Assembly: GCA_947599825.1 (NCBI GenBank)
Contig: CANQFS010000009.1
Span: 1 to 40,892 of the forward strand
Origin: an uncultured Clostridia bacterium
GTDB taxonomy: Bacteria > Bacillota > Clostridia > TANB77 > CAG-508
Direction of reading: 5' to 3'
DNA: 40,892 bases
Shown here: piece after piece, positions 1-8,210 of the stretch
Position numbering within the stretch: the stretch's first letter is position 1
Layout of the letters: the number at the start of each line of letters is the position of its first letter
Notes under the pieces: generated by a model
Databases searched by the model: none
Told to the model about the DNA's origin: nothing
Seen by the model: only the letters and a program-made list of their open reading frames with translations
Program-made: the position numbers and the translations under genes

Positions 1-1
1 T

Positions 2-204
2 ATTGACTTTTTGTTTTTGTTTTAATTTTTATTGACTTTTTGTTTTTGTTTTAATTTTTATTGACTTTTTGTTTTTGTTTTAATTTTTATTGACTTTTTG
101 TTTTTGCTTTAATTTTTATTGTTTTTCTGTTTTTGTTTTAATTTTTATTGTTTTTCTGTTTTTGTTTTAATTTTTATTGTTTTTTTTGTTTTTGCTTTAA
201 TTCT
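2..204. repeat. Seven tandem copies of a 29-bp AT-rich unit downstream of ftsZ
   Basis: Seven head-to-tail 29-bp units can be read, starting at 2, 31, 60, 89, 118, 147 and 176. The first four (unit beginning ATTGACTTTTTG) are nearly identical; the last three drift, with GAC replaced by GTT. The array starts 11 bases after the ftsZ stop and probably continues past the window edge. Unit length is not a multiple of three and no credible protein is encoded on the sense strand. There are no unique spacers, so it is not a CRISPR. Function is unknown; it would be transcribed as an A-rich 3' tail of the division operon. Confidence 0.9.
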
Positions 205-215
205 TATTTTTCCTC

Positions 216-1334
216 TTATTTCATTCCTTTTTTGTTTCTTAAGAATGAAGGAATATCTAAATCATTTGATGAATTTGAGCTATCTATTGGAGCTGGTATA
301 GAATTGATTTTTTCTCCCCATGCTTTGTCTACAATGCTACTAACACTACTCATTGATGATGATTCTAAACCTTTATCAAATCCTGTTGCTATAACAGTTA
401 TAACAATATCTTCGTCTAGAGTTTCGTCAATAACTGCACCAAAGATAATGTTTGCCTCTGGGTCTACACTTCTTTGTACTAATTCTGCAGCGGTGTTTAC
501 TTCGTGTAGTCCTAAGTTTGCACCACCAGTAATGTTGATTATAACTCCTCTTGCTCCTTCGATTGAACTTTCTAGTAATGGATTTTGCACAGCTTGTTTT
601 GCAGCGTCTTCTGCTCTGTTTTCTCCAGATGCTCTACCAATACCCATATGTGCAATTCCTGTATTTAACATGATTGTTTTTACATCTGCAAAGTCTAAGT
701 TTACAAGTCCTGGTACAGCAATTAAATCTGAAATACCTTGTACGCCTTGTCTTAATACATCGTCTGCCATTTTGAATGCTTCTACTATAGATGTTTTTCT
801 ATCTATTATTTGTAATAGTTTGTCGTTTGGAATAACAACTAATGTATCTACTTTTCCTTTTAGGCTTTCTACACCACGGTCTGCTTGTGTTAAACGTTTT
901 TTACCTTCGAATGTGAATGGTTTTGTAACAACTCCTATTGTTAATATTCCCATTTCTTTTGCACATGCTGCTACGATTGGAGCTGCCCCTGTACCTGTTC
1001 CTCCACCCATTCCGGCTGTAACAAATACCATATCTGCTCCGCGTAATGCTTCTTGAATTTCTGTTTTGCTTTCTTCTGCTGCTTGTGCTCCAATGTCAGG
1101 ATTTGCTCCTGCTCCTAGTCCTCTTGTAATTTTTTCTCCTATTTGAATTTTTGTGCTTGCTTTTGATAATAATAAAGCTTGTCTATCAGTATTTACTGCG
1201 ATAAAGTCTACTCCTTTAATTCCTGACTCTACCATTCTATTTACGGCATTGTTTCCTGCTCCTCCAACACCTATTACTTTTATTGTTGCTGCTCCATCTA
1301 ACATTGTATTTTCTTCTGCACCTTCCATCAACAT
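216..1334 (-). CDS. ftsZ: Cell division protein FtsZ
   Basis: Tubulin-like GTPase that polymerises into the Z ring at midcell. The 372-residue product has the N-terminal nucleotide-binding segment ([15 protein letters not shown]), the tubulin signature GGGTGTG near residue 115, the NTD motif that contacts the base, and a short variable linker ending in a C-terminal peptide ([10 protein letters not shown]) that binds FtsA and other tethers. Length is normal for Firmicutes. The start is supported by AAGGAGG nine bases before ATG. It is the last gene of the murA-ftsQ-DUF881-sbp-ftsA series, 153 bases after ftsA, and is followed at once by the 29-bp repeat array. Confidence 0.97.
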   Translation of the reverse strand: MLMEGAEENTMLDGAATIKVIGVGGAGNNAVNRMVESGIKGVDFIAVNTDRQALLLSKASTKIQIGEKITRGLGAGANPDIGAQAAEESKTEIQEALRGADMVFVTAGMGGGTGTGAAPIVAACAKEMGILTIGVVTKPFTFEGKKRLTQADRGVESLKGKVDTLVVIPNDKLLQIIDRKTSIVEAFKMADDVLRQGVQGISDLIAVPGLVNLDFADVKTIMLNTGIAHMGIGRASGENRAEDAAKQAVQNPLLESSIEGARGVIINITGGANLGLHEVNTAAELVQRSVDPEANIIFGAVIDETLDEDIVITVIATGFDKGLESSSMSSVSSIVDKAWGEKINSIPAPIDSSNSSNDLDIPSFLRNKKGMK

Positions 1335-1487
1335 GATTTATTTCCTCCTTTTTTATTTTTGTTTTTATTTTGCTTTTGTCTTTTTTCTTATTGTTTATTA
1401 ACTTTTAACTAATTTTTATTATTTTTTGTTCTATTATATTTATTATGCTGTTTGCTATTTTTTTGCTTTATTTATATCTCTAGAATT

Positions 1488-2717
1488 TTACGAGTAAAAG
1501 AATTCTTTTATTCTTTCTAAAACGTTTTGTATTATACTTTCCTTTTTATTGGAATCTATATTGCTTGCTACTGTTTTTGCAAATGGTCTTGCTGCAATGT
1601 ACCTTACTAAAGAATATGCTGTTCTATATTCTGGCCTTACTGTACTAACTAGTCTTCCTGTTGAGATTTTTACAGGAATATTTAGAATAACTTTTCCTGC
1701 TACATCGCTTTTGTTGATATTTGCAATTCCTTGCCCTGTTAAGACAATATTGTTTATTTTTGGCTTAATTCCTTGACTTAGAATATCTTTATTAACTAAT
1801 GAAAAGATTTCTTCAATTCTTGCTTCAATAATTTCAATTAGTTCTGAACTTTTTATTGCTTTTGATTTTACATCTTCATGGCAAGTGTTTAAAATAATTT
1901 CGTTGTCATTATCTATAAAAGATTTCATTGCTAAACCATATTGTTTTTTTAGCTTGTCCGCTTCTTCTTCATCTATGTTTAATACTAATGCAATATCAGA
2001 AGTAATGCTGTCTCCTCCTAGTGGAATGGTGTTTGTATAAATGAACCCGTTTCCTTCGAAAACACCAATATCCGTGTTTCCTGCTCCAACATCTAATAGC
2101 ATGATGTTGTCGTTCATTTCATTGTTGTCTAGCATAACATTTCTTTGTGCTAAGCAAATAGGTATTAAGCCATCTACTTCTAGATTTGCTTTTTTGAAAA
2201 TAGAAACCATTTGCCTTACGTAGTCTTTATCTGCTAATATTACTTGTGCATTTAATGTAAAACTAGAACTTAAATTTCCTACTGGATCTGCTACAGTTTT
2301 TCCATCTTCTAGTATGAATTTATCTGTTACTATATCTATTATTGTTTTTCCTTCTGGGATTTCGATGTCTTTTACTTGCATAATGCCAGAAGCTACGTCT
2401 TTTGTAGATATTCCTGCATATTTGTCTTTTGCTTCTCTTGCAACACTATTTTGTACTATTGTAATGTATTTTCCTGGAATCGTGACATAGGCTGAATGAA
2501 TTTTTAAGTCTGTTTCTGCTTCCGCTTCTTGAACTACTTTGCTAATTGCTAATGCAATTTCATCTTCATCTATGATTTTTGTTTTTTTGATTCCGTTACA
2601 CTTATGGCTTGTGTTGCATATTACTTCAATTTGATTAAAATTATTGACCTCTCCTACTACTAGGCTAACCTTAGAAGTACCGATGTCAATTCCTACAATA
2701 ATATCCCCGATAGCCAA
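1488..2717 (-). CDS. ftsA: Cell division protein FtsA (actin-like Z-ring tether)
   Basis: Actin/Hsp70-fold ATPase that anchors FtsZ to the membrane. It opens with the phosphate-1 motif DIIVGIDIGTSKV and carries a second phosphate motif, LLDVGAGNTDIGVF, past residue 200. The C-terminus (VLERIKEFF) reads as the amphipathic membrane-targeting helix. The ORF track starts at ATG 2732, but that ATG has no good ribosome binding site, and GGAGGAG inside its first codons sits six bases before a TTG at 2717, so the TTG start (409 residues) is preferred. The neighbours ftsZ and sbp support FtsA over the related PilM/EutJ families. Confidence 0.93.
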   Translation of the reverse strand: MAIGDIIVGIDIGTSKVSLVVGEVNNFNQIEVICNTSHKCNGIKKTKIIDEDEIALAISKVVQEAEAETDLKIHSAYVTIPGKYITIVQNSVAREAKDKYAGISTKDVASGIMQVKDIEIPEGKTIIDIVTDKFILEDGKTVADPVGNLSSSFTLNAQVILADKDYVRQMVSIFKKANLEVDGLIPICLAQRNVMLDNNEMNDNIMLLDVGAGNTDIGVFEGNGFIYTNTIPLGGDSITSDIALVLNIDEEEADKLKKQYGLAMKSFIDNDNEIILNTCHEDVKSKAIKSSELIEIIEARIEEIFSLVNKDILSQGIKPKINNIVLTGQGIANINKSDVAGKVILNIPVKISTGRLVSTVRPEYRTAYSLVRYIAARPFAKTVASNIDSNKKESIIQNVLERIKEFFYS

Positions 2718-2732
2718 AGTCAACTCCTCCAT

Positions 2733-3006
2733 TTTTGTTTAAAATTATTTCCCCTTTAGAATATTATATTTCACAAAAAAAGTCAATAGATTTGTTATAA
2801 TTTTGTAATATTTTTGTAATATTTTTGTAATAATATATTCTTATGTTTTCTTATGTATATTACTATAACTTTTTCTATTGATTTTTTGTATATTTTTTTT
2901 CAAGTTATTATTATTTTAAAGGTCCGTAAATTTTTATATTTAATATTTTCATTACTTATTTTCATTACTTATTTTCATTACTTATTTCGTTACTTATCTT
3001 TGTTAC
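2733..3006. other. Intergenic region between sbp and ftsA
   Basis: About 270 bases with no convincing gene on either strand. It holds two short tandem arrays (11-bp at 2801-2832 and 13-bp at 2945-3008) and very AT-rich sequence. No confident promoter for ftsA was found. Confidence 0.7.
2801..2832. repeat. Three near-copies of an 11-bp unit (TTTTGTAATAT)
   Basis: Units at 2801-2811 and 2812-2822 are identical; the third (2823-2832) lacks the last base. It lies in the sbp-ftsA gap. Probably replication slippage in AT-rich DNA; no function can be inferred. Confidence 0.8.
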
Positions 3007-3008
3007 TT
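2945..3008. repeat. Five copies of a 13-bp unit covering the sbp stop codon
   Basis: Three perfect copies of ATTTTCATTACTT (2945-2957, 2958-2970, 2971-2983) are followed by a 12-bp and a 13-bp variant (2984-2995, 2996-3008). The last copy includes most of the TAA stop of sbp, so the array grows outward from the gene end. Confidence 0.88.
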
Positions 3009-3420
3009 ATTTTTGTTTTTCTTTAGTAGTTGATTCGTTTGCTTGTTTTATTGCTGCTTCTGCTTTTGCAATGATTTTGTTACTTGCTAGTTTTTCTACG
3101 TAATAACGACGAATTGTTCCTAAATTATTAAACATTCTTCCTACAAATACAACTACTGCAGCAAGGTAAATATCTACATTTAACTTTTGTCCCAAATAAG
3201 TTAGTGCCATAGCTAAAATTGCATTTACAAAAAATCCTGAAAGAAATATTTTCATATCAAAGTTTCTTTTTAAACTTGACGTAATGGCACCAAATACAGA
3301 GTCTAATGCAGCAATTATGGCAATAGCTAAATAGCCAGAATAAGTATATGGAATTGTTGGAATGTTAGTTCCAATTAGTGCTCCTATGATGCACCCTATT
3401 ATGATGGCAATTAGTATCAT
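3007..3420 (-). CDS. sbp: Small basic protein, DUF1290 family (Sbp)
   Basis: A 137-residue membrane protein with about three hydrophobic segments in the first 100 residues (starting ILIAIIIGCIIGALIG) and a charged, Lys/Glu-rich cytoplasmic tail. DUF1290 proteins occur between divIB/DUF881 genes and ftsA or ftsZ in many Firmicutes, and that position supports the call. The biochemical role is not established; a link to division or sporulation is assumed from context. The ATG overlaps the stop of the preceding DUF881 gene by four bases (ATGA), so the two are probably translationally coupled. A tandem repeat begins inside its stop codon. Confidence 0.87.
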   Translation of the reverse strand: MILIAIIIGCIIGALIGTNIPTIPYTYSGYLAIAIIAALDSVFGAITSSLKRNFDMKIFLSGFFVNAILAMALTYLGQKLNVDIYLAAVVVFVGRMFNNLGTIRRYYVEKLASNKIIAKAEAAIKQANESTTKEKQK

Positions 3421-4124
3421 TCTTCTACCTCCTTTGCATAGCGAAATTGTAATTGATTTTTACTACTGTTATATGCTGAAATGTGAATATTTTTTTCTTG
3501 CTTCATTTCTACTGTTTTTCCAAGTTTTGTGTAACTATCTATGAAGCCACTATTTTTTAGGCTTAAGGCACTTGATAGATACATTGGATTTCCGATTGCT
3601 TTTACAATATATGGAGAAATGATTCGTTCCTCGTTTACTAAAATATATGGATTTACATCAACAATTTCTGTCATACTTAAGACTCTAGAACCATTAATTG
3701 AGATTGCTTCTGCCCCTGCTAATTTTAGCTCATTTATTAATGTTCGTAAATCACTTGCACTAATATCTTTTTCTTCGTTATTTTGTAGTGTAACAATTAC
3801 ACCTTCTCCTGTTACATTTGTTTTTCCTAGTAAAAAGTTAGTTTGTTCTAATTCTTCATCTAATAATTCAGATGCTTGTTCATTTGAGTCTATTTTTTGT
3901 TGATATTCTGCTATTTTTTGTTGTGTTTCTACTAATTTTTCTTCTATTTCTTCATATCTTGTTTTTGAGTCTGATAGCATAGTTTGTAATTCTTCTTCTC
4001 TCGCTGCTTCTATTCCTGTAATATCTGTTTCTTCTACAATTTTAAATTGCATAAACATTACACAAACTAAAATCATACAAATAATTCCTATGATAGTAGA
4101 AAGAATTATTTTACTTTTATTCAT
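3417..4124 (-). CDS. DUF881 family membrane-anchored coiled-coil protein (second copy)
   Basis: 235 residues: one N-terminal membrane segment (IILSTIIGIICMILVCVMF), a Glu/Gln-rich coiled coil over about residues 30-95, then the DUF881 domain with GEGVIVTLQNNEE, LRTLINELKLAGAEAISING and YILVNEERIISPY. It is a paralogue of the next gene upstream (4162-4875), sharing AGAEAISING and the pattern of a transmembrane helix plus coiled coil. B. subtilis YlxW/YlxX are the named relatives and lie in the same divIB-sbp neighbourhood. Function is unknown; it probably acts outside the membrane near the divisome. An AAAGGA ribosome site precedes the ATG. Confidence 0.88.
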   Translation of the reverse strand: MNKSKIILSTIIGIICMILVCVMFMQFKIVEETDITGIEAAREEELQTMLSDSKTRYEEIEEKLVETQQKIAEYQQKIDSNEQASELLDEELEQTNFLLGKTNVTGEGVIVTLQNNEEKDISASDLRTLINELKLAGAEAISINGSRVLSMTEIVDVNPYILVNEERIISPYIVKAIGNPMYLSSALSLKNSGFIDSYTKLGKTVEMKQEKNIHISAYNSSKNQLQFRYAKEVEE

Positions 4125-4161
4125 TTTTTATCATTCCTTTCCAAGATGCAAGATTTTTTTA

Positions 4162-4875
4162 TTATTTTTCAATATTCATATATTGGGCGGAAATAACACC
4201 TGTATATTTTGGTATTTCTACTTTGTTTAATTTTTTTATATTTACAATAATTCCATATTGTCTTAATTGTTTTGTGTATCCTGCTGACCAGTCTATTCCC
4301 ATTAAACTTTCTTGAAATCCAATTGCTCTTATGGTAAATGGCGAAGTTATTCTTTCATTATTAACTTTTATTACATTGCCAATGCAAGTGATTGCAGTTG
4401 TGTTTACAATTCTTTGTCCATTTATTGATATTGCTTCTGCTCCTGCATTTTTTAGTTCATTTACAAGTACTCTTAAGTCAGCATCATGTACTATATGATA
4501 ATAAATGTCATCTAGTGGTCCGATTTCATTTGGGTCGTCTTCAACTACCATTTCAATTCCTGGTCCTTCTAAATTTGTCATTCCTAATAAATTGTTATTT
4601 AATCTAATTTGTTCTTCTTTACTAGTAGAGTTGCTGTCATCTTTTGTTGATTCTTCTCTTATTTTTGCTAATCTTTTTTCTGCTTCATTTAATTGATTAG
4701 ATATTCTTTCATATTTTTCATTCCATTTTAATACTTCATCTCTTAGTTCATCTTTTGCAAATGCTTTAGATACAGTTGAATTTGCGTTTTTTATGGTGTT
4801 TATTTGCACGCAAATAGCAATCGTTAGTATAATGCATACAATTCCCAAGGTAAGGGCAATTTTATTTTTGTTCAT
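4162..4875 (-). CDS. DUF881 family membrane-anchored coiled-coil protein (first copy)
   Basis: 237 residues with an N-terminal membrane helix (IALTLGIVCIILTIAICVQI), a coiled coil (about 40-85) and a DUF881 domain containing LEGPGIEMVVEDDP, LRVLVNELKNAGAEAISING and IKVNNERITSPF. Compared with its paralogue it has a short extra loop (DPNEIGPLDDIYYH). It lies 17 bases after ftsQ and 37 bases before the second DUF881 gene, inside the division operon. The ribosome site GGGAG is well placed. Two adjacent DUF881 genes are common in Firmicutes dcw clusters; no enzyme activity is known. Confidence 0.88.
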   Translation of the reverse strand: MNKNKIALTLGIVCIILTIAICVQINTIKNANSTVSKAFAKDELRDEVLKWNEKYERISNQLNEAEKRLAKIREESTKDDSNSTSKEEQIRLNNNLLGMTNLEGPGIEMVVEDDPNEIGPLDDIYYHIVHDADLRVLVNELKNAGAEAISINGQRIVNTTAITCIGNVIKVNNERITSPFTIRAIGFQESLMGIDWSAGYTKQLRQYGIIVNIKKLNKVEIPKYTGVISAQYMNIEK

Positions 4876-4892
4876 TGCTTTTCTCCCTTCTT

Positions 4893-5843
4893 TTACACTC
4901 TTTCTCTAAATACTGCATTTTCTTTGTTTAGGTCTATATTTACGAAAATTTCGCCTGCTTTTCCCTCTTCTTTTTCCAATATAGATTTAATGGTTAATAT
5001 TTTTGTGTTTAGGTTTGTATTATCTCCTAAATAGGCGGTTTTTTCTTGTTTTTCAAATATTAGTTTTATGTTTTTTGGCTTTGATATATCAATTCTTGTA
5101 ATAAGATTTGATAGTTCGTTTATTTCTGCCACTTCCATGATTTGAGCAACTAGAGATAATGTTTCTAAATCTTCAGTACATAAGCGGTTTCCAACTGAAA
5201 ATTCACTAACTTCTGTAATAGCTCCTTGTAAGACTGGTATTTCTAACTTTTCTTGTGCTATTTCTAAAAAATAGCCTTGCTTGTCCACATATACATAAGC
5301 CCCTGCATATTCTAGTAGATAAGTTGGTTTTCTTTCTTCTACTTGAATAATAAGTGTAGATGGCAATTTTCTCGAAATTTTTACTTTTCCTATGTAAGCA
5401 TTTTGCTTGATTTGTTTTTTGATTTTTCTTTTATTTAGTTGAAATGTATTTTGCTCAATTTGAATTTGTGATAAGCTTATAATTTCACTCTCTGTTACCT
5501 TTTCGTTTCCTTGTACTTCAATAGTTTTTATATTAAAAAGTGGCGAAAACATAGCACATAAAATAAGGGTTATGAATAGAATGCTTAGTGCTCCATATTT
5601 TAAAGCAAAAATAACTCTTTTTCTTTTCTTTATTATTTTTTCTTGCTCTTCTTGTGAGACCACTTTTGGTGGCACTTTTCTTTTTGACGTGTTATTCTTT
5701 TTTTGTGCTTTTTGCTGATTTTTTTTCTTTTTATTTTTACTTTTTGCTTTTTTATTATTTTTTTCATTAGCACTACGATTTGTAGGCTCTTGCATTCTTG
5801 TAACACCAATAATAATTTCTTGTTCTTCTGTTTTCTTCGCCAC
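4893..5843 (-). CDS. ftsQ: Cell division protein FtsQ/DivIB
   Basis: Bitopic divisome protein that works with FtsL and FtsB/DivIC. The 316-residue product has an unusually long, Lys/Asn-rich cytoplasmic tail (residues 1 to about 75, with runs such as NKKAKSKNKKKKN), one membrane helix (ALKYGALSILFITLILCAMF), then a POTRA domain beginning FNIKTIEVQGNEKVTESEII and a FtsQ beta domain (LPSTLIIQVEERKPTYLLEY, YVYVDKQGYFLE). The ORF starts with GTG, with AAGAAGGTG just upstream, and lies 15 bases after the murA stop. The basic tail might contact the nucleoid or membrane lipids, but that is speculation. Confidence 0.9.
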   Translation of the reverse strand: MAKKTEEQEIIIGVTRMQEPTNRSANEKNNKKAKSKNKKKKNQQKAQKKNNTSKRKVPPKVVSQEEQEKIIKKRKRVIFALKYGALSILFITLILCAMFSPLFNIKTIEVQGNEKVTESEIISLSQIQIEQNTFQLNKRKIKKQIKQNAYIGKVKISRKLPSTLIIQVEERKPTYLLEYAGAYVYVDKQGYFLEIAQEKLEIPVLQGAITEVSEFSVGNRLCTEDLETLSLVAQIMEVAEINELSNLITRIDISKPKNIKLIFEKQEKTAYLGDNTNLNTKILTIKSILEKEEGKAGEIFVNIDLNKENAVFRERV

Positions 5844-5858
5844 TTTTTCACCTTCTTT

Positions 5859-7113
5859 TTAGGTATTTTTTATTTCAATGTTTGCTCCTATGCTTTGTAG
5901 TTTTTCTTCTAAATTTTCATAGCCTCTTAAAATATATTCAATATTATTTACAGACGTAGTTCCTTTTGTGCAAAGCCCTGCTAATACTAGAGCCGCTCCG
6001 CCACGTAAGTCATGACTATCTACTTTGCTTGCATTTAATTTTCTAACGCCTTTGATTACTGCCATTTTTCCTTCAATTTGAATTTTTGCTCCCATTTTTT
6101 GGAGTTCTTGTGTATATTTATATCTATTTTCAAATATATTTTCTACAATTACAGACGTTCCTTTTGCAATTGTGAGCATGCTTCCAAAAATGGATTGCAT
6201 GTCTGTTGGAAAACCTGGATATGGTAGTGTTTTTATATCTATTGATTTTAGCTTTTTGGGTGCTTCTAACTCAATTACTTTTCCTTGTGTTTCTATTTTG
6301 CAACCGCATTCTTGCAGTTTATGAATAATTGGCGTAATGTGCTCTGGTTCTACATTTAATAATTTTAATTTTCCACCTGTTGCAGCTACCATGCAAAGGT
6401 ACGTTCCTGCTTCTATTCTGTCTGGCATAACTTTATAGCTTACTTCTTTTAGCTGTTTTACACCTGTTATCTTTACAATGTTGGTGCCGGCGCCTTCTAT
6501 TTTTGCACCCATTTTATTTAAGAATTTTGCTAAGTCTTCTATTTCTGGCTCCATGGCAGCATTTGTAATTGTTGTAACACCTTCTGCTAAAACTGTAGCT
6601 AAAATAATATTTTCAGTTGCTCCTACACTTGGGAAATCTAAATTAATTTCTGTTCCTACTATTTTATCACATTTGCAATGGATAAATCCACCTTTTTCTT
6701 CAATATGAATTCCTAATTTTTGAAATGCACTTAAATGCAAATCAATAGGTCTTGCTCCTATTTCACACCCGCCCTGGATATGAAAATGTTGCTTCCTTAA
6801 ATCTACCAATAATGGCTCCTGCCATTATAACAGTGGAACGCATTTGCCTCATCATATCTTCTGGAATTTCTGTTTTTCGCATTGGTTTTGTATCAATTAC
6901 TATTTTACCACGTTCTTTCTTTACTTTGCAACCCAAAAGCTTTAAAATTTTAAGCGTAATTTGGGTGTCGTGAATGTTTGGTACATGATATAGTTTAGTT
7001 GTTTTTGCACTTAAAATGGTTCCTGCTATGATAGGAAGTGAGGCATTTTTTGAACCTGAAACAGATATTGTTCCTTCTAGCCTTTTTTCTCCTTTGATTA
7101 TGTAGCTAAGCAT
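5859..7113 (-). CDS. murA: UDP-GlcNAc 1-carboxyvinyltransferase MurA, frame broken at a CGG codon
   Basis: First committed enzyme of peptidoglycan synthesis; transfers enolpyruvate from PEP to UDP-GlcNAc. The track splits it into two ORFs. From ATG 7113 (ribosome site AAAGGGG) frame one runs 114 codons with KGEKRLEGTISVSGSKNASLP and MRQMRSTVIMAGAIIGRF, then reads CGG, GTG, TGA. Skipping the C of CGG gives PGGCEIGARPIDLHL, placing the catalytic Cys at residue 116 (Cys115 in E. coli), and continues to a normal C-terminus, 417 residues in all. Nothing else is missing, so the gene is probably functional through +1 frameshifting; a pseudogene or a base-calling error is the alternative. Many Firmicutes also carry a second murA. 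Confidence 0.88.
6769..6771 (-). other. Putative +1 frameshift site (CGG) in murA
   Basis: The sense strand reads CCA GGG C GGG TGT GAA. The zero frame meets CGG GTG TGA and stops. Skipping one C gives Pro-Gly-Gly-Cys-Glu, the conserved MurA active-site loop. It is one of only three in-frame CGG codons found in the window. Confidence 0.75.
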
Positions 7114-7257
7114 TTTTCTTTCCCCTTTCTTTTTACATGTTTTCATCGTCTTATGCAGTGAAATTTATTTAATATGGAGTTCTCTATTAAATAATGATTC
7201 TGCTATATATTATGTTTCATGCAAAAAAAGGGTGAGAATTACTCTTTTCTTTTTATA

Positions 7258-8094
7258 TTATTTTTCTAGTATTTCTCTAATTTCTTTTATTTTTGTAAGT
7301 GCTGTAATATAACCTACATTATAGCAATAGTCTATTTTCTTTATGTTGAAAACGCTTGCCTCTGATAGGTCTAAGTCTAATACTAAATCGCTTTGTTTTA
7401 TGGCATCTTCTGCTCTTGCATCAAATAAAATATCAATTGATTTAAATACAACTTCGTAAATACTTTTTGGTTCATAGCTTAGTGCTGTTGAAAATTTCAC
7501 AGTTAATACTTTATCTGCTCCTAATTTTCTTACTTCGCCTGCTGGTACATTATCTAAAAGGCCTCCATCTACAAATTTATGTCCTAAATATTCGCATGGT
7601 GCAAATACGCCTGGATAACTACTGCTTGCACGAACTGCCTTTTCTATAAGAGCATCTGTTATATAAAAATCCTCTTTATTTTCTTGATTCGTGAAAACAT
7701 ATTTTTTACTTTCTACAATATCTACAGTTGGAATAGAAATTGGCATTGATATGTCCTTCATTTTTGTGATTCCTTTTTGCCTTGCACATTCTCTTAATGC
7801 AATTTCTGTATTTTCACCTGATAATAGTCCGTAGCCTAATAATCTTCTAGAGTTTTTTAAATTTCCTGCAAAATGGCTTGCGTTTGCTTTCATAATTTCT
7901 TTTGCAAAATATTTAAAAATTTCTAACATTTTTTCTGGGCTATATCCCATTGCATATAAACTTGCTACAATGCTTCCTATGCTAGTTCCTGAAATAGCAT
8001 CAATTTTTATATCATTTTCTTCTAATGCTTTTATAACGCCTATATGTGCGGCACCTTTTACCCCGCCTCCTGCTAGTGCTAATCCTAATTTCAT
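7258..8094 (-). CDS. Patatin-like phospholipase (RssA/YlbK-type serine lipase)
   Basis: 278-residue cytoplasmic acyl hydrolase with the patatin Ser-Asp dyad. The oxyanion-hole motif GGGVKG is near residue 10, the nucleophile elbow GTSIGS near residue 38, the acyl-pocket segment RASSSYPGVFAPC near 150, and the catalytic Asp in DGGLLDNVP just after. Length matches the bacterial NTE/RssA family. The track starts at GTG 8103, but AGAAGGTG lies directly before ATG 8094 with the correct spacing, so ATG 8094 is taken as the start. It sits between topB and murA with its own weak TATAAT upstream. The substrate is unknown. Confidence 0.9.
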   Translation of the reverse strand: MKLGLALAGGGVKGAAHIGVIKALEENDIKIDAISGTSIGSIVASLYAMGYSPEKMLEIFKYFAKEIMKANASHFAGNLKNSRRLLGYGLLSGENTEIALRECARQKGITKMKDISMPISIPTVDIVESKKYVFTNQENKEDFYITDALIEKAVRASSSYPGVFAPCEYLGHKFVDGGLLDNVPAGEVRKLGADKVLTVKFSTALSYEPKSIYEVVFKSIDILFDARAEDAIKQSDLVLDLDLSEASVFNIKKIDYCYNVGYITALTKIKEIREILEK

Positions 8095-8210
8095 ACTTTT
8101 CACCTTCTTTTAAAAGTTATTATAGTTCTATAAACGCTTATTTTTAAATTTTGACCCTGCCTTTAAAATTTACAAATTTTATATTTTTTGCTCCGTCCCT
8201 GAAATATAAA

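Noticed and set aside
2-204. Possible CRISPR array (29-bp repeats)
   Set aside because: The units are directly adjacent with no spacers, are not palindromic, and no cas gene is nearby.
148-1056. 302-codon plus-strand ORF antisense to ftsZ
   Set aside because: It is a shadow of ftsZ caused by codon bias in AT-rich DNA. It begins in the tandem repeat, has no ribosome site and its translation is low-complexity.
5633-5851. Lys-rich 72-residue ORF overlapping ftsQ in another frame
   Set aside because: It is a frame-shadow of the Lys-rich ftsQ tail and lies entirely inside the gene and its ribosome site.
5859-7113. Simple sequencing or assembly error as the cause of the murA break
   Set aside because: Not excluded for one site, but three independent errors all creating the only in-frame CGG codons, each just before a fitting GGN glycine, is unlikely. 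Read-level checking is listed under findings.
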